Shown: positions 9,212 through 19,162 of the stretch, in pieces
How positions within the stretch are numbered: position 1 is the stretch's first letter
Layout: each line of letters opens with the position of its first letter
Assembly: GCA_944332455.1 (NCBI GenBank)
Contig: CALVJY010000006.1
Coordinates: 1 to 64,000, forward strand
Length of the DNA: 64,000 nt
Direction: 5' to 3'
Source: an uncultured Clostridia bacterium
GTDB taxonomy: Bacteria > Bacillota > Clostridia > Christensenellales > HGM11417
Program-made: the position numbers and the translations under genes
Notes under the pieces: generated by a model
What the model was told of the DNA's origin: nothing
Seen by the model: only the letters and a program-made list of their open reading frames with translations
The model's database searches: none

Positions 9212-9296
9212 ACGCCTCAGCCCTGCTATGTGTGCCTTTACTCACCCAACCATCTTGTCCTACGGAAATTTCTGTATATTTTATACAATTCTAGAC

Positions 9297-9683
9297 TTAG
9301 ACTAACTGTCCATAAAGATATGTGTCAGTGTCTACGTAGTATCCTTTGCACCAAAATTCCCGATTCCGGTATGCAAATTTCATGTTCCCCCATTTCTGAA
9401 AGATCATCAGACTGCTCTTCCCTTTCAGATATCCCATGAATCCCGATACACTCATCTTCGGCGGTATACTTACCAGCATATGCACATGATCCGGACAGAT
9501 TTCACCTTCTATGATCTCTACTCCTTTCCACGCACACAGCTTCCTCAGAATCTCTCGGATCTCTGCCCTTTTCTCTTCGAAAAATACTTTCCTCCGATAT
9601 TTCGGCGCAAACACGATATGATACTTGCAATTCCACTTCGTATGTGCTAAACTATTTGTGATGTTCTTGGACTCGTTCTCCAT
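9297..9683 (-). CDS. tnpA: IS200/IS605 Y1 transposase TnpA, shortened
   Basis: The 128-residue protein carries the HUH motif (PDHVHML, about residues 65-71) and the region of the nucleophilic tyrosine (WCKGYYVDT). These enzymes cut and rejoin single-stranded DNA at element ends. The usual length is about 140-155 residues: here the C-terminal helix after GYYVDT is replaced by DTYLYGQLV and a stop, so it may be inactive. CGGAGG lies nine bases or fewer before the ATG, inside a hairpin arm. Confidence 0.85.
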   Translation of the reverse strand: MENESKNITNSLAHTKWNCKYHIVFAPKYRRKVFFEEKRAEIREILRKLCAWKGVEIIEGEICPDHVHMLVSIPPKMSVSGFMGYLKGKSSLMIFQKWGNMKFAYRNREFWCKGYYVDTDTYLYGQLV

Positions 9684-9689
9684 AATATC

Positions 9690-9746
9690 CTCCGATTGTG
9701 TTTTCTTCTTGACTGGCAGGTCCTTTCCATTTTAACACAATCGGAG
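9690..9746 (-). promoter_or_regulatory. 5' UTR hairpin masking the tnpA ribosome-binding site
   Basis: A perfect 13-base inverted repeat (9690-9702 with 9734-9746) would form in tnpA mRNA and bury the CGGAG of its Shine-Dalgarno sequence. IS200 is known to limit its transposase this way; here the function is inferred from position and sequence. Confidence 0.65.
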
Positions 9747-9816
9747 TTCTTTTGTCTTCTTCATCGGCTGAGCCTCTACCCAACCCCGCGACTTTCGCGG
9801 GGTTTTCTGTGTACAA

Positions 9817-9852
9817 GAAAGGGCCTGACGGCGATCGCCGTCAGGCCCTTTC
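9817..9852. terminator. Perfect palindromic hairpin, probable bidirectional terminator
   Basis: A perfect 36-base palindrome (GAAAGGGCCTGACGGC and its complement) lies between the IS element and locus 2. It has A/T ends within the stem rather than a strong T run. The rest of 9853-10038 holds no gene; a GCGGATCCCTTGT motif occurs there twice. Confidence 0.5.
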
Positions 9853-10038
9853 ACGATTCAGTTTTTTCTTTCCTTTCAGCAAATCCCGCCGGAAACCGGC
9901 TGTTTCGCCTGCAACATGTCACTTTATGCGGATCCCTTGTTGACAGGATCCTCTTTTGACAAAGTGCCGCAGTGCGCGGATCCCTTGTCCTGCTGCCTGG
10001 GGCAGTTCGTCTTTCTTGGCCGTCAAAGCTCCGGAGGA

Positions 10039-13000
10039 TCAGTCTTTTTGCCTTCTGATCCCCAAGAGGCCGACCAGCCCCAAGAGCACAGCCGAAAGCA
10101 GGCTCGCGCTCCCGGCCGCCGCGCCGCCGCAGCCGCCCTCCGCCGGCGCTTCCACGACGACCTGAACGGCCGCCTGTTCCAGCGCCGAATCAGCAAAGGA
10201 GTAATTCCCCACGGGATTGGCCGTGAACTCATAGGTACCCGCGATCATGCCGTTAAAGTTTTCCGAGGTCCAGACCACGGAGATCTCCTCGGAAGTGCCG
10301 TCCTCGAAGGTCACCCGCAATTTGTCGGGGAAGGAGGGCGTTTCGCCCGCCATGATGCGCAGATCCGCCGTGCCCTCGACCGCCGTGATCAGCCGGATCT
10401 CCGGCGAGACGGTGACCTCCACTTCAAATTCCGTGCGGACATCCTGCGTGAAGACCTCCCCGCGGCCGATGGTCACCCCCTCCGGGAGCGAGATCGTTCC
10501 GGTCAGGGTCTGCGTCTGGGCCAGCTCGGGATCATAGGTGTTGCCGTAATCGACATTCACTTCCAGCGTCTCCCCGGTGTTGAGGGTCGCCGTCAGCTTT
10601 TCGGGCAGGCCGTGAGGCTCCCCGAAGGTGACAAAGCGGTTGCCCGGGACTTCGTAGGAGACGATGTACTTGGTGTACTCCTGCCGGAAGACCAATTCGT
10701 TTTTGCCGATCTGGTTCCACAGCATGACGTACATCTTGGCGCCGCCCGGCTCCTCGCCGTTTTCGAAGGTGGAGGCGATCAGGTCGGTGATCTCCTGCGG
10801 GGAGGAAGTCGGAGCGGGCTGCGCCTCGGTCGGCATGACCAGGCGGTAGGAACGCCCCTCTGCCGTCAGGTAGAGGTTGTAGACGCCCTCTTCAAAGCGC
10901 ATGCTCCACTCGTACTCGGTCTCTCCGGTGTTGTCGAAGGCCACGTCCTCAAACCACTGGTTGGCCTCCGGATCGTAGAGCATGGCCTTGGGCCGGCCGC
11001 TCGAGACCGAGCCGTTGACCCACTGCCCGTAGGCCAGCTCCATTGCCGCCCGCCCCTGACCGTTCGTGGTCAGATAGATCTGGAAGACGTTGACGCCGGT
11101 CGACACGGGGTGCGTTCCGCTCTTGTGCATAAAGGTAAAGATGACCAGAGAGCCGCCGCCCTCGGACATGGAAGTCAGACGGAACTGAAAGCGGTAGCCG
11201 TCCACGTCCACTTTGTTGACGTTGTAGGGCGTGAAGGCCTCGCTCAGGGTCGGATTGGACATCATGTGCTCGTAGCCGTCCGCGTCCTTGTAGTAATAGA
11301 AGGGATCCATCAGAATGGAGGGCGGAGAGACCCAATCCTTGCCGGTGTAGGAGGAAGAGCCGTACTCCTGGTACTCCGCTTCGGCCATGATCTCGATGTC
11401 AAAGCTCAGCTGCTGCAGCAGATCCTGTTCGAAGATATACTGTCCCAGGTTCCCCTCGCTGTCCGTAAATTCTCCGACGAAGCGGTAAATGCCCGGCACG
11501 TTGGGCCGGACCGTCCCCGTCCAGGCCACGCCGACCTCGGTCGTGCTGCCGTCGCCCAGCCGAATGGTCAGCTTGTCGGCAAAAGTCGCCAGGATCGCGG
11601 CCTCATCCGCGGTCCCCCGGGTGTAGGAGCGGACCTCGGGGCCTGCGCCTCCCACGATCGACACCGCCTTCAGCCGCACCGTGGCCGTTCCGTCTTCCAC
11701 GATCCGGCCGAGCACGATCTTTTGGTCTGCCGTAGGATTCCCCACCGTCACGAAGCCGGCGGCGTCAAACGACTGCAGGGCCTGCATGAGGGCCGAGGAG
11801 GCCTCTTCCGTCAATTCCAACTCCACGCCGTTGACGAAGAAGGAGAATTCGCTGTCTTTCCAGAACAGGTGGGTGTAGAGATACTCTCCGACGCTGACCG
11901 TCATGGGCTGTTCGGCGGTGAACTGCGTGGGATAGGAGTTCTGCCCCACCGTGAACAGCACCTGGGCGTCCGCCCTCTCGCGCAGGATCCTGACGCCGAA
12001 GGAGGCCGCGTCCGCTTCCGCCGACGCCCGGTAAGTCAGCACGGTCTCGCTGGCCGAGACATAGTTGCCGCCGTCCTTGAAGATCGCCAGGGGGACTTCG
12101 GCGCCCGCGAGGAGCACCGGCGACTCGTAGGTCACGAAGTAGCCCTCCTCCCCGCTGGGCCGGAAGGTCCAGTCATTGGCAAACATCCCCAGCCGGACGT
12201 TTCCGTACAGGAAATTCTCGCCGTAGACGGGCAGGGCTTTGGCGGGGTTTTGGTTGGGCTGGATCTCCCCGCTGTCGTAGAAGGCGCCGCCGTCCACGTT
12301 GTCCCCGCCCAGCTCGAAGATGGTCACCCGCGCCGCGTGATGATCCGGCACCGGGGTGCGCGGGAACATGGTATGCGGGGTCGCCTGGTTCGGGAAAGCG
12401 TTGTCGTAGTAGTAGAACCAGCCGTATTCATTGGGGGCCCCGGCCGGCTCCTGGGGGAAATTGATGCCCCACTGGGCCTGGACGCCGTCGCCGCCCAGGA
12501 AGGGCGCCAGCCCCGGCAGCACGTCGTAGCCGTTCTCGTTCTCCTCGAGTTCGTTGCCGTAGTAGGACTGGAAGTCGATGAGCTGATCGTTGATGAACAG
12601 GTAGTAGGTGTTGTAAAAGTGGGGCGCGACCTGTTCGATGCGGGGCGCCATGGAGGCGCCGAAGGCCTTGGCCTCCTGATAGTTCAGATAGCGCAGCTCG
12701 ATCCGGACGGGATCGCCCAGGGTGGGACGGACGGTCTTGAGGTCCCCTTCGGCCAGCGTGGCGATGTCCACGGCCTGGAAGTCGGCAGCGCCCGGGAAGC
12801 TGGGATTGTTGCTGTCGAACAGGGCCGGCCAGGTGCTGCCGGCAATGGACTGGAAGTAGAATTCAAAGCCGCCCTGGCCGTCGTTCAGTTCCTCGTTGTA
12901 GCAGACCGTGATCCCGGCCGTGATATCCTGCTGCCCCTCGGCCTGCGCCAGTCCGAAGGTCCAGTTCGCCCCCGTTTTGATCTCGTAATCGGTGAACAGG

Positions 13001-13344
13001 GGATCGATGCGGAAGAGCACGCTGAATCCGTCCAGATAGACTTTTTTGTCCGAGCGGGCATGAAAGCCCATGCCCGTCGCCGGATCCGGCTCCAAAATCA
13101 GGTTCCCGCTGAGGTCGGTCCCCCGCTTGAAATTCTGATTGTAGAGCGTCTTCTGCCACTGGATGCCCTCAAAAGGGATGGCGTCGTCGTTGAAGGCCAG
13201 ATTTTCCGAGGCCTCGAGGTCGGGATTGGGGGTCCCCCCGACGATCTGCGCCTGGGCCGCCGAGATCCCGAAGAGAGCCGACAGGCAGAGCACCAGGGTC
13301 AGCAGCAGGGCGGACGCTTTTTTGCTTCTCTTTCTCATAGTCAT
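10039..13344 (-). CDS. Large surface protein with Big_4-type Ig-like domains and Cys C-terminal anchor
   Basis: The 1101-residue secreted protein has a signal peptide (about 1-32), a long beta-rich N-terminal half, and at least three segments like bacterial Ig-like Big_4 domains: around FADKLTIRLGDGSTTEV, LPEKLTATLNTGETLEV and FPDKLRVTFEDGTSEEI. Big_4 domains often accompany carbohydrate-active or binding modules. It ends with GGCGG, a hydrophobic stretch and RRQKD, the same tail type as three other proteins here. It is the last gene of locus 2, 25 bases after the GxGYxYP lipoprotein. A glycan-binding role is inferred. AAGGAGG lies four bases before the ATG; an ATG two codons later is also possible. 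Confidence 0.78.
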   Translation of the reverse strand: MTMRKRSKKASALLLTLVLCLSALFGISAAQAQIVGGTPNPDLEASENLAFNDDAIPFEGIQWQKTLYNQNFKRGTDLSGNLILEPDPATGMGFHARSDKKVYLDGFSVLFRIDPLFTDYEIKTGANWTFGLAQAEGQQDITAGITVCYNEELNDGQGGFEFYFQSIAGSTWPALFDSNNPSFPGAADFQAVDIATLAEGDLKTVRPTLGDPVRIELRYLNYQEAKAFGASMAPRIEQVAPHFYNTYYLFINDQLIDFQSYYGNELEENENGYDVLPGLAPFLGGDGVQAQWGINFPQEPAGAPNEYGWFYYYDNAFPNQATPHTMFPRTPVPDHHAARVTIFELGGDNVDGGAFYDSGEIQPNQNPAKALPVYGENFLYGNVRLGMFANDWTFRPSGEEGYFVTYESPVLLAGAEVPLAIFKDGGNYVSASETVLTYRASAEADAASFGVRILRERADAQVLFTVGQNSYPTQFTAEQPMTVSVGEYLYTHLFWKDSEFSFFVNGVELELTEEASSALMQALQSFDAAGFVTVGNPTADQKIVLGRIVEDGTATVRLKAVSIVGGAGPEVRSYTRGTADEAAILATFADKLTIRLGDGSTTEVGVAWTGTVRPNVPGIYRFVGEFTDSEGNLGQYIFEQDLLQQLSFDIEIMAEAEYQEYGSSSYTGKDWVSPPSILMDPFYYYKDADGYEHMMSNPTLSEAFTPYNVNKVDVDGYRFQFRLTSMSEGGGSLVIFTFMHKSGTHPVSTGVNVFQIYLTTNGQGRAAMELAYGQWVNGSVSSGRPKAMLYDPEANQWFEDVAFDNTGETEYEWSMRFEEGVYNLYLTAEGRSYRLVMPTEAQPAPTSSPQEITDLIASTFENGEEPGGAKMYVMLWNQIGKNELVFRQEYTKYIVSYEVPGNRFVTFGEPHGLPEKLTATLNTGETLEVNVDYGNTYDPELAQTQTLTGTISLPEGVTIGRGEVFTQDVRTEFEVEVTVSPEIRLITAVEGTADLRIMAGETPSFPDKLRVTFEDGTSEEISVVWTSENFNGMIAGTYEFTANPVGNYSFADSALEQAAVQVVVEAPAEGGCGGAAAGSASLLSAVLLGLVGLLGIRRQKD

Positions 13345-13369
13345 AGTTCCTCCTTGATCATCCGGGCGC

Positions 13370-16300
13370 TCACATCCGGTATTCGGCCAGCTTCAGATAG
13401 TACAGATTGGCCGCGCTTCCCTCCAGGTTGGCCCGGAAACGGACATAGACCGTTCCGTTGGGCTTGGCCACGGAGGACACATTGAAGCTGAGTTCGGAAT
13501 CCACGATCTCGCCGGACTGCACTTCCTTCAGGACCGTCCAGTTTTCCCCGTCGGCCGAGACCTCCAGCGTAAAGCGGCCGGAGGCATAGACGGTCAGAAT
13601 GGGGAATTCGTTCCCCGCGCCGAGGCGGAAGGCATAGGTCAGCACGTCCGCGCTGTTCACCCTGGCATAGGGCGTCTTGCCGCTGCCCTCCCGGGTGACG
13701 TCCCACCCGGAGACCAGATGGTTGTTGTCAAAGTCGTTCCCGCTCGGGGTGAACACGAACTCTTCCAGGGTCTCGAAGCCCATGCAATGCACCGTCCGGA
13801 TGCGCGAATCCGACTTGACGCGGATGTACATGCTTCCCGACGTTCCGGGCAACTGCGCGGAATAAAGGTTGCCGTAGCCGGCGGTGCGGTAGGCGCTCCG
13901 GTCGGTCTCGCTGACCTTGACGGGATAGAAATTTCTGCCGTCGGCCGACACCGAGATCTCGGTCGGGCCGTCGGCCTCCACCGTCAGCTGGCCGCCCCGG
14001 AAGGCCTCGGCCATGGGCATGCGGTAGGTCACCTCGCCCGTCCTGTACCCTTCTTCGTCCACGCTGCCCCCGGAGACGTAGTAGGCCCCGTCCGATCTGG
14101 TGTCGAAGGTCACGCTCCGATCGAGCTCCGCCCGTTCGGCCAGCATACTCAGATGGTAGAAGCGGAATCCGACGTCCTCCCCCGCCGAATCGGTGATCCG
14201 CAGGTAGACGGTCTTGCCCCGCATTTCCTCGGGCAGATCGAAAACCGCATGTTTCTCGCTGTAGTCCGTCGTCGGCACCCGCTGCTGCGCCGCGACCGTC
14301 CAGTTGACCAGATCGGTGGAGAGGGTGATCTTGTAATCTCCGCCGATGCTCAGGTCGAAGACGGCGTTCCCGGCGTCCTCGGCAAAGGGGAAGCGGTAGA
14401 TCACCACGTTGTCATCCTTGCCGAAGCGGTAGGCGGAAGTCAGGCCGTTTTCGTCCGAGGAAAAATTCTCGAACTGATCCGAGTAGAACAGAAAGCCCAT
14501 TTCGTTGCGGTTCATATCCGGCGTGAATTCGGCCGAGGTCACGTTGCAGAACTGCGAGGAAACCTTCTGCCGGTACAGATCCGCCAGCTGATTTTCGGTC
14601 ACGAAGACGTAGTTGTCGGGGGCTTTCTGCATGGCGTCGTAGATCTTGTCCAGCGAGGTGGTCCAGCCCATCAGCCCGATGTTGAAAAAGCTTCCGGGGG
14701 CGGCGTTCAGCTCCTGCAGGATGTCGGGCGCGCCCGCTCCCTCCAGCCCGGGCTGCGAGAAGGAGGCGTCCGGGAAAATGGTCTTGAAGACGGGGACATC
14801 CCGGAAGTAGAAGTTGTTTTCGCCGTTGAGGTAATCGAAGGTCCCGGCATAGTGCCCGAAGGTGGCCGAATCCCCGCCGTAGCCGCTGAGCACCGACGTG
14901 ATGTTGTCCATGTACATGATGTAGTCCATGGCCGTGTAGGGATCGCAGTGGATGGTGCGGATGGCTCCGTTCCCCAGCCGCTCTGCATACAGGTCGGTCA
15001 GGCCCAGAAAGTCCGAACGCATGTCCTCGGGGATGCGGGCATAGTTGATGTAGCCGGCGCCGGCCTCTCCCGTGGCGAAGCCGTCCCCCGGTTTCATGGT
15101 CTGATTGTAGTAGGCGATGATGTTGGGATTCAGATCCACGCAGGCCTGGTTGAGGGCCCAGGTGACCGGGTACTCTCCCCGCCTGCCGTTCTCGTAGATC
15201 TCGGGCAGCTTGCTGTTGGTGTAGGTGTTGTTGTCGGTCTCGGAAAAGGTCATGGAAACGTAGACCTTTTCGGGATCATAGGTCAGCTTTTCTTCCTCGG
15301 CCTGGGCAGAGACCCTGGGCAGGCCGCTCGTCCAGCTCAGATTCCAGGATTCCACGGTGACCAGGAAGTACTTTCCGTGATCGTTGCACTCCTGCACGCA
15401 GTACTCCTCGTCGTTTCCGTTGGCGTCGCCCAGGTTCCAGCAGCCGATGACCGGGGTGTTGGTCCCGGCGATGTCCAGGATGCGGTCCACCGTTTCCTGC
15501 GTGGGGACCGGCGTGCCGTTGGGCTTGGTGGCATGGTTCATGAACACGCCCCTGTGCGCCCGGTACTGCCGGTTGAAGACAAACATTTTGTTGCCGATGA
15601 TGTAGTCGTAGCAGGCCAGATTCAGGGTGCCGTTGTGCGCCGTGATCCGGTCGCTGAAGGTCCATTCGCCCTCGTCCATCCGCTCCAGCGCGTAGTCATA
15701 GCAGGCGTTCCAGATCTCCAAGCTGTCCCGGGGATACAGTTCGCCCTCCAGGGTCCCTCCCTCCCGCATGAAGGGACGGGTGTCCTCCAGCACGGGGAGC
15801 GGCTCCAGCCCGGCGGTCTGCAGCTGAGCGTTGACGCCGGCAAGCTGGCTCTGGGTCATGGGCAGCGCGGACAGCTGTCCGGCGGCCATGGCGGTCAGGT
15901 TGGCGGCGGCCATGTCGCCCAGGATCTGGTCGTGGTACTCCCGCTTGGCCAGAAAGTCCCTGTCGTCCAGCCGATCGTCGTAGAGCACGGCTCCGGCGAT
16001 CTTCTCCCGGTACAGGCCGATGACTTCGGCCAGATCGGTGCGCTCGTGGTACACTTTCTGATAGTAGGGCGCCCCGTCCTCCAGATAGGTCTGGTCCAGC
16101 GCGTCCAGCCAGTACCTTGAAGTGTTCATGGTCAAGTTGCCCTCGATCCAGAAGTTCATCGTCAGATAAAGGCTGGGATTGACCCTGTTCACGATGCCCT
16201 GCAGGGCCACGGCGGCAAAGAGTTCGGAGACGCCCGCGCCCTCCATGTCGAGGACCTGGATGATCTTTTCAGGCTCTCCCTCGGGACGGGGATAGGCCGT

Positions 16301-16456
16301 GTAGTCCTCGCCGTACTCCGTGGCCAGATTGCTCTTGTCCAACAAAGCGGAATAATCCGCGGTCTCGGTTTCCGGGTTTCCCGCGCAGCCGACCGCCCCG
16401 AAGGCGTTCAGAAGCAGCAGGAAGGCCAAACAAAAACTCATCAGTTTTCCTTTCAT
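13370..16456 (-). CDS. GxGYxYP-type lipoprotein, putative glycoside hydrolase
   Basis: The 1028-residue protein has a lipobox AVG-Cys24. An N-terminal half (about 50-600) resembles GxGYxYP proteins, with GAGYINY near residue 466 close to the family motif, and YVSMTFSETDNNTYTNSKLP upstream. The C-terminal half (about 640-1028) is repeated beta-sandwich, discoidin-like (VYLRITDSAGEDVGFRFYHL; VYVRFRANLEGSAANLYYLKL). The family is described as putative glycoside hydrolase without a proven reaction. It follows the two permeases in locus 2 and is a paralogue of the protein at 23636-26605. Confidence 0.8.
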   Translation of the reverse strand: MKGKLMSFCLAFLLLLNAFGAVGCAGNPETETADYSALLDKSNLATEYGEDYTAYPRPEGEPEKIIQVLDMEGAGVSELFAAVALQGIVNRVNPSLYLTMNFWIEGNLTMNTSRYWLDALDQTYLEDGAPYYQKVYHERTDLAEVIGLYREKIAGAVLYDDRLDDRDFLAKREYHDQILGDMAAANLTAMAAGQLSALPMTQSQLAGVNAQLQTAGLEPLPVLEDTRPFMREGGTLEGELYPRDSLEIWNACYDYALERMDEGEWTFSDRITAHNGTLNLACYDYIIGNKMFVFNRQYRAHRGVFMNHATKPNGTPVPTQETVDRILDIAGTNTPVIGCWNLGDANGNDEEYCVQECNDHGKYFLVTVESWNLSWTSGLPRVSAQAEEEKLTYDPEKVYVSMTFSETDNNTYTNSKLPEIYENGRRGEYPVTWALNQACVDLNPNIIAYYNQTMKPGDGFATGEAGAGYINYARIPEDMRSDFLGLTDLYAERLGNGAIRTIHCDPYTAMDYIMYMDNITSVLSGYGGDSATFGHYAGTFDYLNGENNFYFRDVPVFKTIFPDASFSQPGLEGAGAPDILQELNAAPGSFFNIGLMGWTTSLDKIYDAMQKAPDNYVFVTENQLADLYRQKVSSQFCNVTSAEFTPDMNRNEMGFLFYSDQFENFSSDENGLTSAYRFGKDDNVVIYRFPFAEDAGNAVFDLSIGGDYKITLSTDLVNWTVAAQQRVPTTDYSEKHAVFDLPEEMRGKTVYLRITDSAGEDVGFRFYHLSMLAERAELDRSVTFDTRSDGAYYVSGGSVDEEGYRTGEVTYRMPMAEAFRGGQLTVEADGPTEISVSADGRNFYPVKVSETDRSAYRTAGYGNLYSAQLPGTSGSMYIRVKSDSRIRTVHCMGFETLEEFVFTPSGNDFDNNHLVSGWDVTREGSGKTPYARVNSADVLTYAFRLGAGNEFPILTVYASGRFTLEVSADGENWTVLKEVQSGEIVDSELSFNVSSVAKPNGTVYVRFRANLEGSAANLYYLKLAEYRM

Positions 16457-16482
16457 ACTCGTTCCCCTTTTTTAGATTTCGA

Positions 16483-17385
16483 TTATCCTTTCAGGCTGCC
16501 CATGGCAATGCCGCCCTGCGAGATCTGTTTCTGAAAGATGGTGAAAAACAGCATCGTCGGAAGGGCGGAAAGGGTGAGCAGCGCAAACGTGAAGCCGGGG
16601 TCGTAGGCGCTGGCTTCGCTGGTCATCATGATGTTCAGCGAGATGGTCTTGAACTGCTGTTCGTCGATCAGGATGCTGGCGATCCCGAATTCGTTCCAGT
16701 AGCCCATGAAGTTGACCAGGACGATGGAGACGATGATCCCCCGGCTCATCGGCACGACGATGGAAAAGAACCGCCTCAGCTCCCCGGCCCCGTCGATCTC
16801 GGCGGATTCCTCCACTTCCTGGGGGAAATTGGCGTAAAATCCCCGCAGAAAGATGATCCCGCTGGGCATGCTGACCGCCGCGTAGACGATGCCGATGCCG
16901 AACAGATTGTTGGTAAAGCGGATGGCCGACATCATGAAGTAAAAGGCGATCAGGTAGCCGAACAGCGGCACGGCCAGAATGAACACCAGAAAGATCATGT
17001 AGACGCTCTTCAGCCGGAAACTCCTCCGGGCCAGGGCGTATCCGATGGGGACCGCTCCCAGCACCAGAAAGACCAGGGCCACCGCCACCAGGATGACGGC
17101 GTTCCGCAGCATGGTCAGGTAGGGCGTGAACATCTGCAGCACCAGCCCGGAGGGACGGGTCAGCTCCCCCCTCCACACGCCGGTATAGTTTTTGACCAGC
17201 TCCTCCCAGCTCATCCGCAGGCTGAAGGGCTCGGCCGTGATGGCCCCCGGGGACTTCCCCGAGGACACGAACATGTACACCAGCGGGATCAGCATGGTCA
17301 GGGCCCACAGGACCAGCACGACTTCCTTGACCGTCTTTAAGGCGATCTCCTTCGCGTGATCCGAACGCGTCAGTCTTTTCTTCAT
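16483..17385 (-). CDS. Carbohydrate ABC transporter permease, MalG type
   Basis: The 300-residue CUT1 permease has about six membrane segments and the EAA loop EVEESAEIDGAGEL (about residues 186-199). Its start overlaps the stop of the MalF-type gene by four bases (ATGA), showing translational coupling. It is a close paralogue of the permease at 26725-27621. Because the upstream partner lacks its start region and no SBP gene remains, this importer is probably not expressed or not functional. Confidence 0.9.
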   Translation of the reverse strand: MKKRLTRSDHAKEIALKTVKEVVLVLWALTMLIPLVYMFVSSGKSPGAITAEPFSLRMSWEELVKNYTGVWRGELTRPSGLVLQMFTPYLTMLRNAVILVAVALVFLVLGAVPIGYALARRSFRLKSVYMIFLVFILAVPLFGYLIAFYFMMSAIRFTNNLFGIGIVYAAVSMPSGIIFLRGFYANFPQEVEESAEIDGAGELRRFFSIVVPMSRGIIVSIVLVNFMGYWNEFGIASILIDEQQFKTISLNIMMTSEASAYDPGFTFALLTLSALPTMLFFTIFQKQISQGGIAMGSLKG

Positions 17386-18287
17386 GCCGCGACCTCCTCC
17401 TTTTTCTGGGGCCAGAGGATGTAAAGCGACATGGCCCCCACGATGAAGACCGTCAGCACCATGCCCATGGCCGCCGGGACGCCGTAGCCGTCCTCGCTGC
17501 CGATGCCGATGCTGACTTTGTACAGCATGACCGCAATGGTGTCGATGGCCCCGGAATCCGGCGCGAGCGCGTAGAGGGATTCAAAGTTCTTGAAGGCGCC
17601 GATCAGGCCCAGGATCACGATGCTGGAGATGATGGGACGGATCTGCGGCAGTTCGATCTTCGTGGCGATGGTCCAGTTGGATGCCCCCTCGATGCTGGCG
17701 GCCTCCCGCTGCTCGTAGGGGATGTTGTTGATGGCCGTGGTGAACAGGACCAGATTGATGCCCCCGCCGGCGCCGTACAGGCCGAGCGCCATGACCACAA
17801 AGGGCACCAGATTCTCGTCCCCCAGCCAGTTGATCGGCGTTGACACCCCGAACCAGTTCATCGCCAGGATGTTCAGAAGCCCTGTTTCCGTCGGGGACAG
17901 CACGTAGTTCCACAGCCGGCTGATCGTGATGGCCGAGACCACGGAGGGCAGGTAAAACACGTACCGCCAGACGTTCAGCAGGCGATGCTTGGCCACGAGA
18001 AAGGCCAGCAGCAGGCCGAACACCAGACCGGTCAGGATGCCCCAGGCGCCGTACAGCACGGTCTTCCAGAGCGCCCCCAGCCAGTTTTGCTTTTCAAACA
18101 TGTAGCGGTAGTTGGCCCACCCCACGAACTCCCACTCCGCGCCCAGCGAGGGGATCCGGAAAAAGGAGATGTACAGGCTCATCAGCACCGGGACCACCAC
18201 GAAAAAGATCATCAGCAGCGTCCCGGGCAGCAGATAAAAGTAGGCGTTTCTGCTCTTGACCGCAGCCTTTTTCTCCCCTCCAATCAG
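17382..18287 (-). pseudogene. MalF-type sugar permease with lost 5' end
   Basis: The coding frame encodes an intact MalF-type permease from GGEKKAAVKSRNAYFYLLPG onward, with an EAA loop (EQREAASIEGASNW). It meets an in-frame TGA at 18288-18290 with no start codon or SBP gene upstream. The homologue at 27618-28502 begins MSKMTLEKKESLHSYLYLLPG, so only a few codons and the start were lost. The first ATG (18212) lies inside the first membrane segment and lacks a ribosome-binding site. The frame is otherwise open, suggesting recent loss. The 5' end abuts a truncated divergent regulator. Confidence 0.75.
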
Positions 18288-19085
18288 TCACAGCTGTTCA
18301 ACGATATTTCAGCCGCACTTCAGCAGGAGATGCTGAAACGAAACGCCATTCTTCACGTTTTTTACACCTTTCAGGATCAGAACACCGAAAACTTTCTCCT
18401 TCAGAATACCCAGTCCTCCGGCTTTACGGGCCTGATCATCTGCCCCACGGACTCGGATATCTACAGCCCCGAGATCATGAAACTGTCGCTCAACCGCTTT
18501 CCGACCGTCATTTTAGACCGCTCGCTACCAGGACTCAACCTGTCTACCGTTATGAGCGATCACTTCCACTCTGCCTATGAGACCGTCAGATTCCTGATCT
18601 CAAAGGGGCATCGCGACATCTACTTTGCCTGCGGGGCCCGCGCCCTGCCCAGTTCCATGGAGAGCCGCATGGAAGGCTTCAAACAGGGATTCATCGACAG
18701 CGGGGTCTTTTTCGACAAGAACTTCATTCTCCGCCTCCCCTTTCACGACGCCGACGAACTCCGGATCAAGCTGACCTAATTTTTTTCCGAGCGGCAGCCC
18801 AGCGCCATGCTCTGTCCGAGCGGGCTGGCCTTTGAACAGCTGTCGGTGCTGGCCCGCGCCCATGCCCGGCAGAAGATCGACTACATCCTTTACGACAACG
18901 ATCCCCCGCACCTGGTCCCGGAAAACCACATCATGCTGCTTCAGAATCCCGGCAAGATCGCCTCTTCCGTGACCGAGATCCTGTGGGATCTCATGACCGG
19001 AGACGCTCCCCCGCAGCATGTGATCGTCCCCTTCGACTCCGTCAATTTCCAAAACATCCGCGACCTTTCCGAAAAACGCCAGTGA
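18286..19085 (+). pseudogene. Sensor-domain remnant of a GntR/LacI-type regulator
   Basis: The frame encodes most of a LacI-like sugar-binding domain (FNDISAALQQEMLKRNAIL; SGFTGLIICPTDSDIYSPEI; TVILDRSLPGLNLSTVMSD; GHRDIYFACGARALPSSMES). The DNA-binding helix-turn-helix, about the first 90 residues, is missing at 18286. A TAA at 18777-18779 then interrupts the same frame, which continues FFSERQPSAMLC to the stop at 19083-19085. Compared with the intact regulators at 32657 and 55957, this is a doubly broken gene. It probably once controlled locus 2. Confidence 0.8.
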
Positions 19086-19162
19086 GCCGCCTCCTTTTAC
19101 GGGAGTCGGCTCGTCTTTTTACGGAACACGGAGCGGCGGAGCACAGCGCTCCGCCGCATGAC

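Larger units (their letters stand above)
9212..9804 (-). mobile_element. IS200/IS605-group element (approximate limits)
   Basis: The element contains a Y1 transposase gene, an upstream hairpin covering the ribosome-binding site (9690-9746) and a compact left-end-like hairpin with a 9-base stem (9782-9804). IS200 elements move by single-strand transposition and have subterminal hairpins rather than terminal inverted repeats. The right boundary by the transposase stop is not clear and the limit given is a guess. No accessory tnpB gene is present. Confidence 0.6.

Noticed and set aside
9916-13485. A 1189-codon plus-strand open frame antisense to the Ig-domain protein
   Set aside because: It is a high-GC shadow: low-complexity His/Gly/Val/Asp-rich translation, no ribosome-binding site, and the opposite strand encodes a complete signal peptide, Ig-like domains and anchor.
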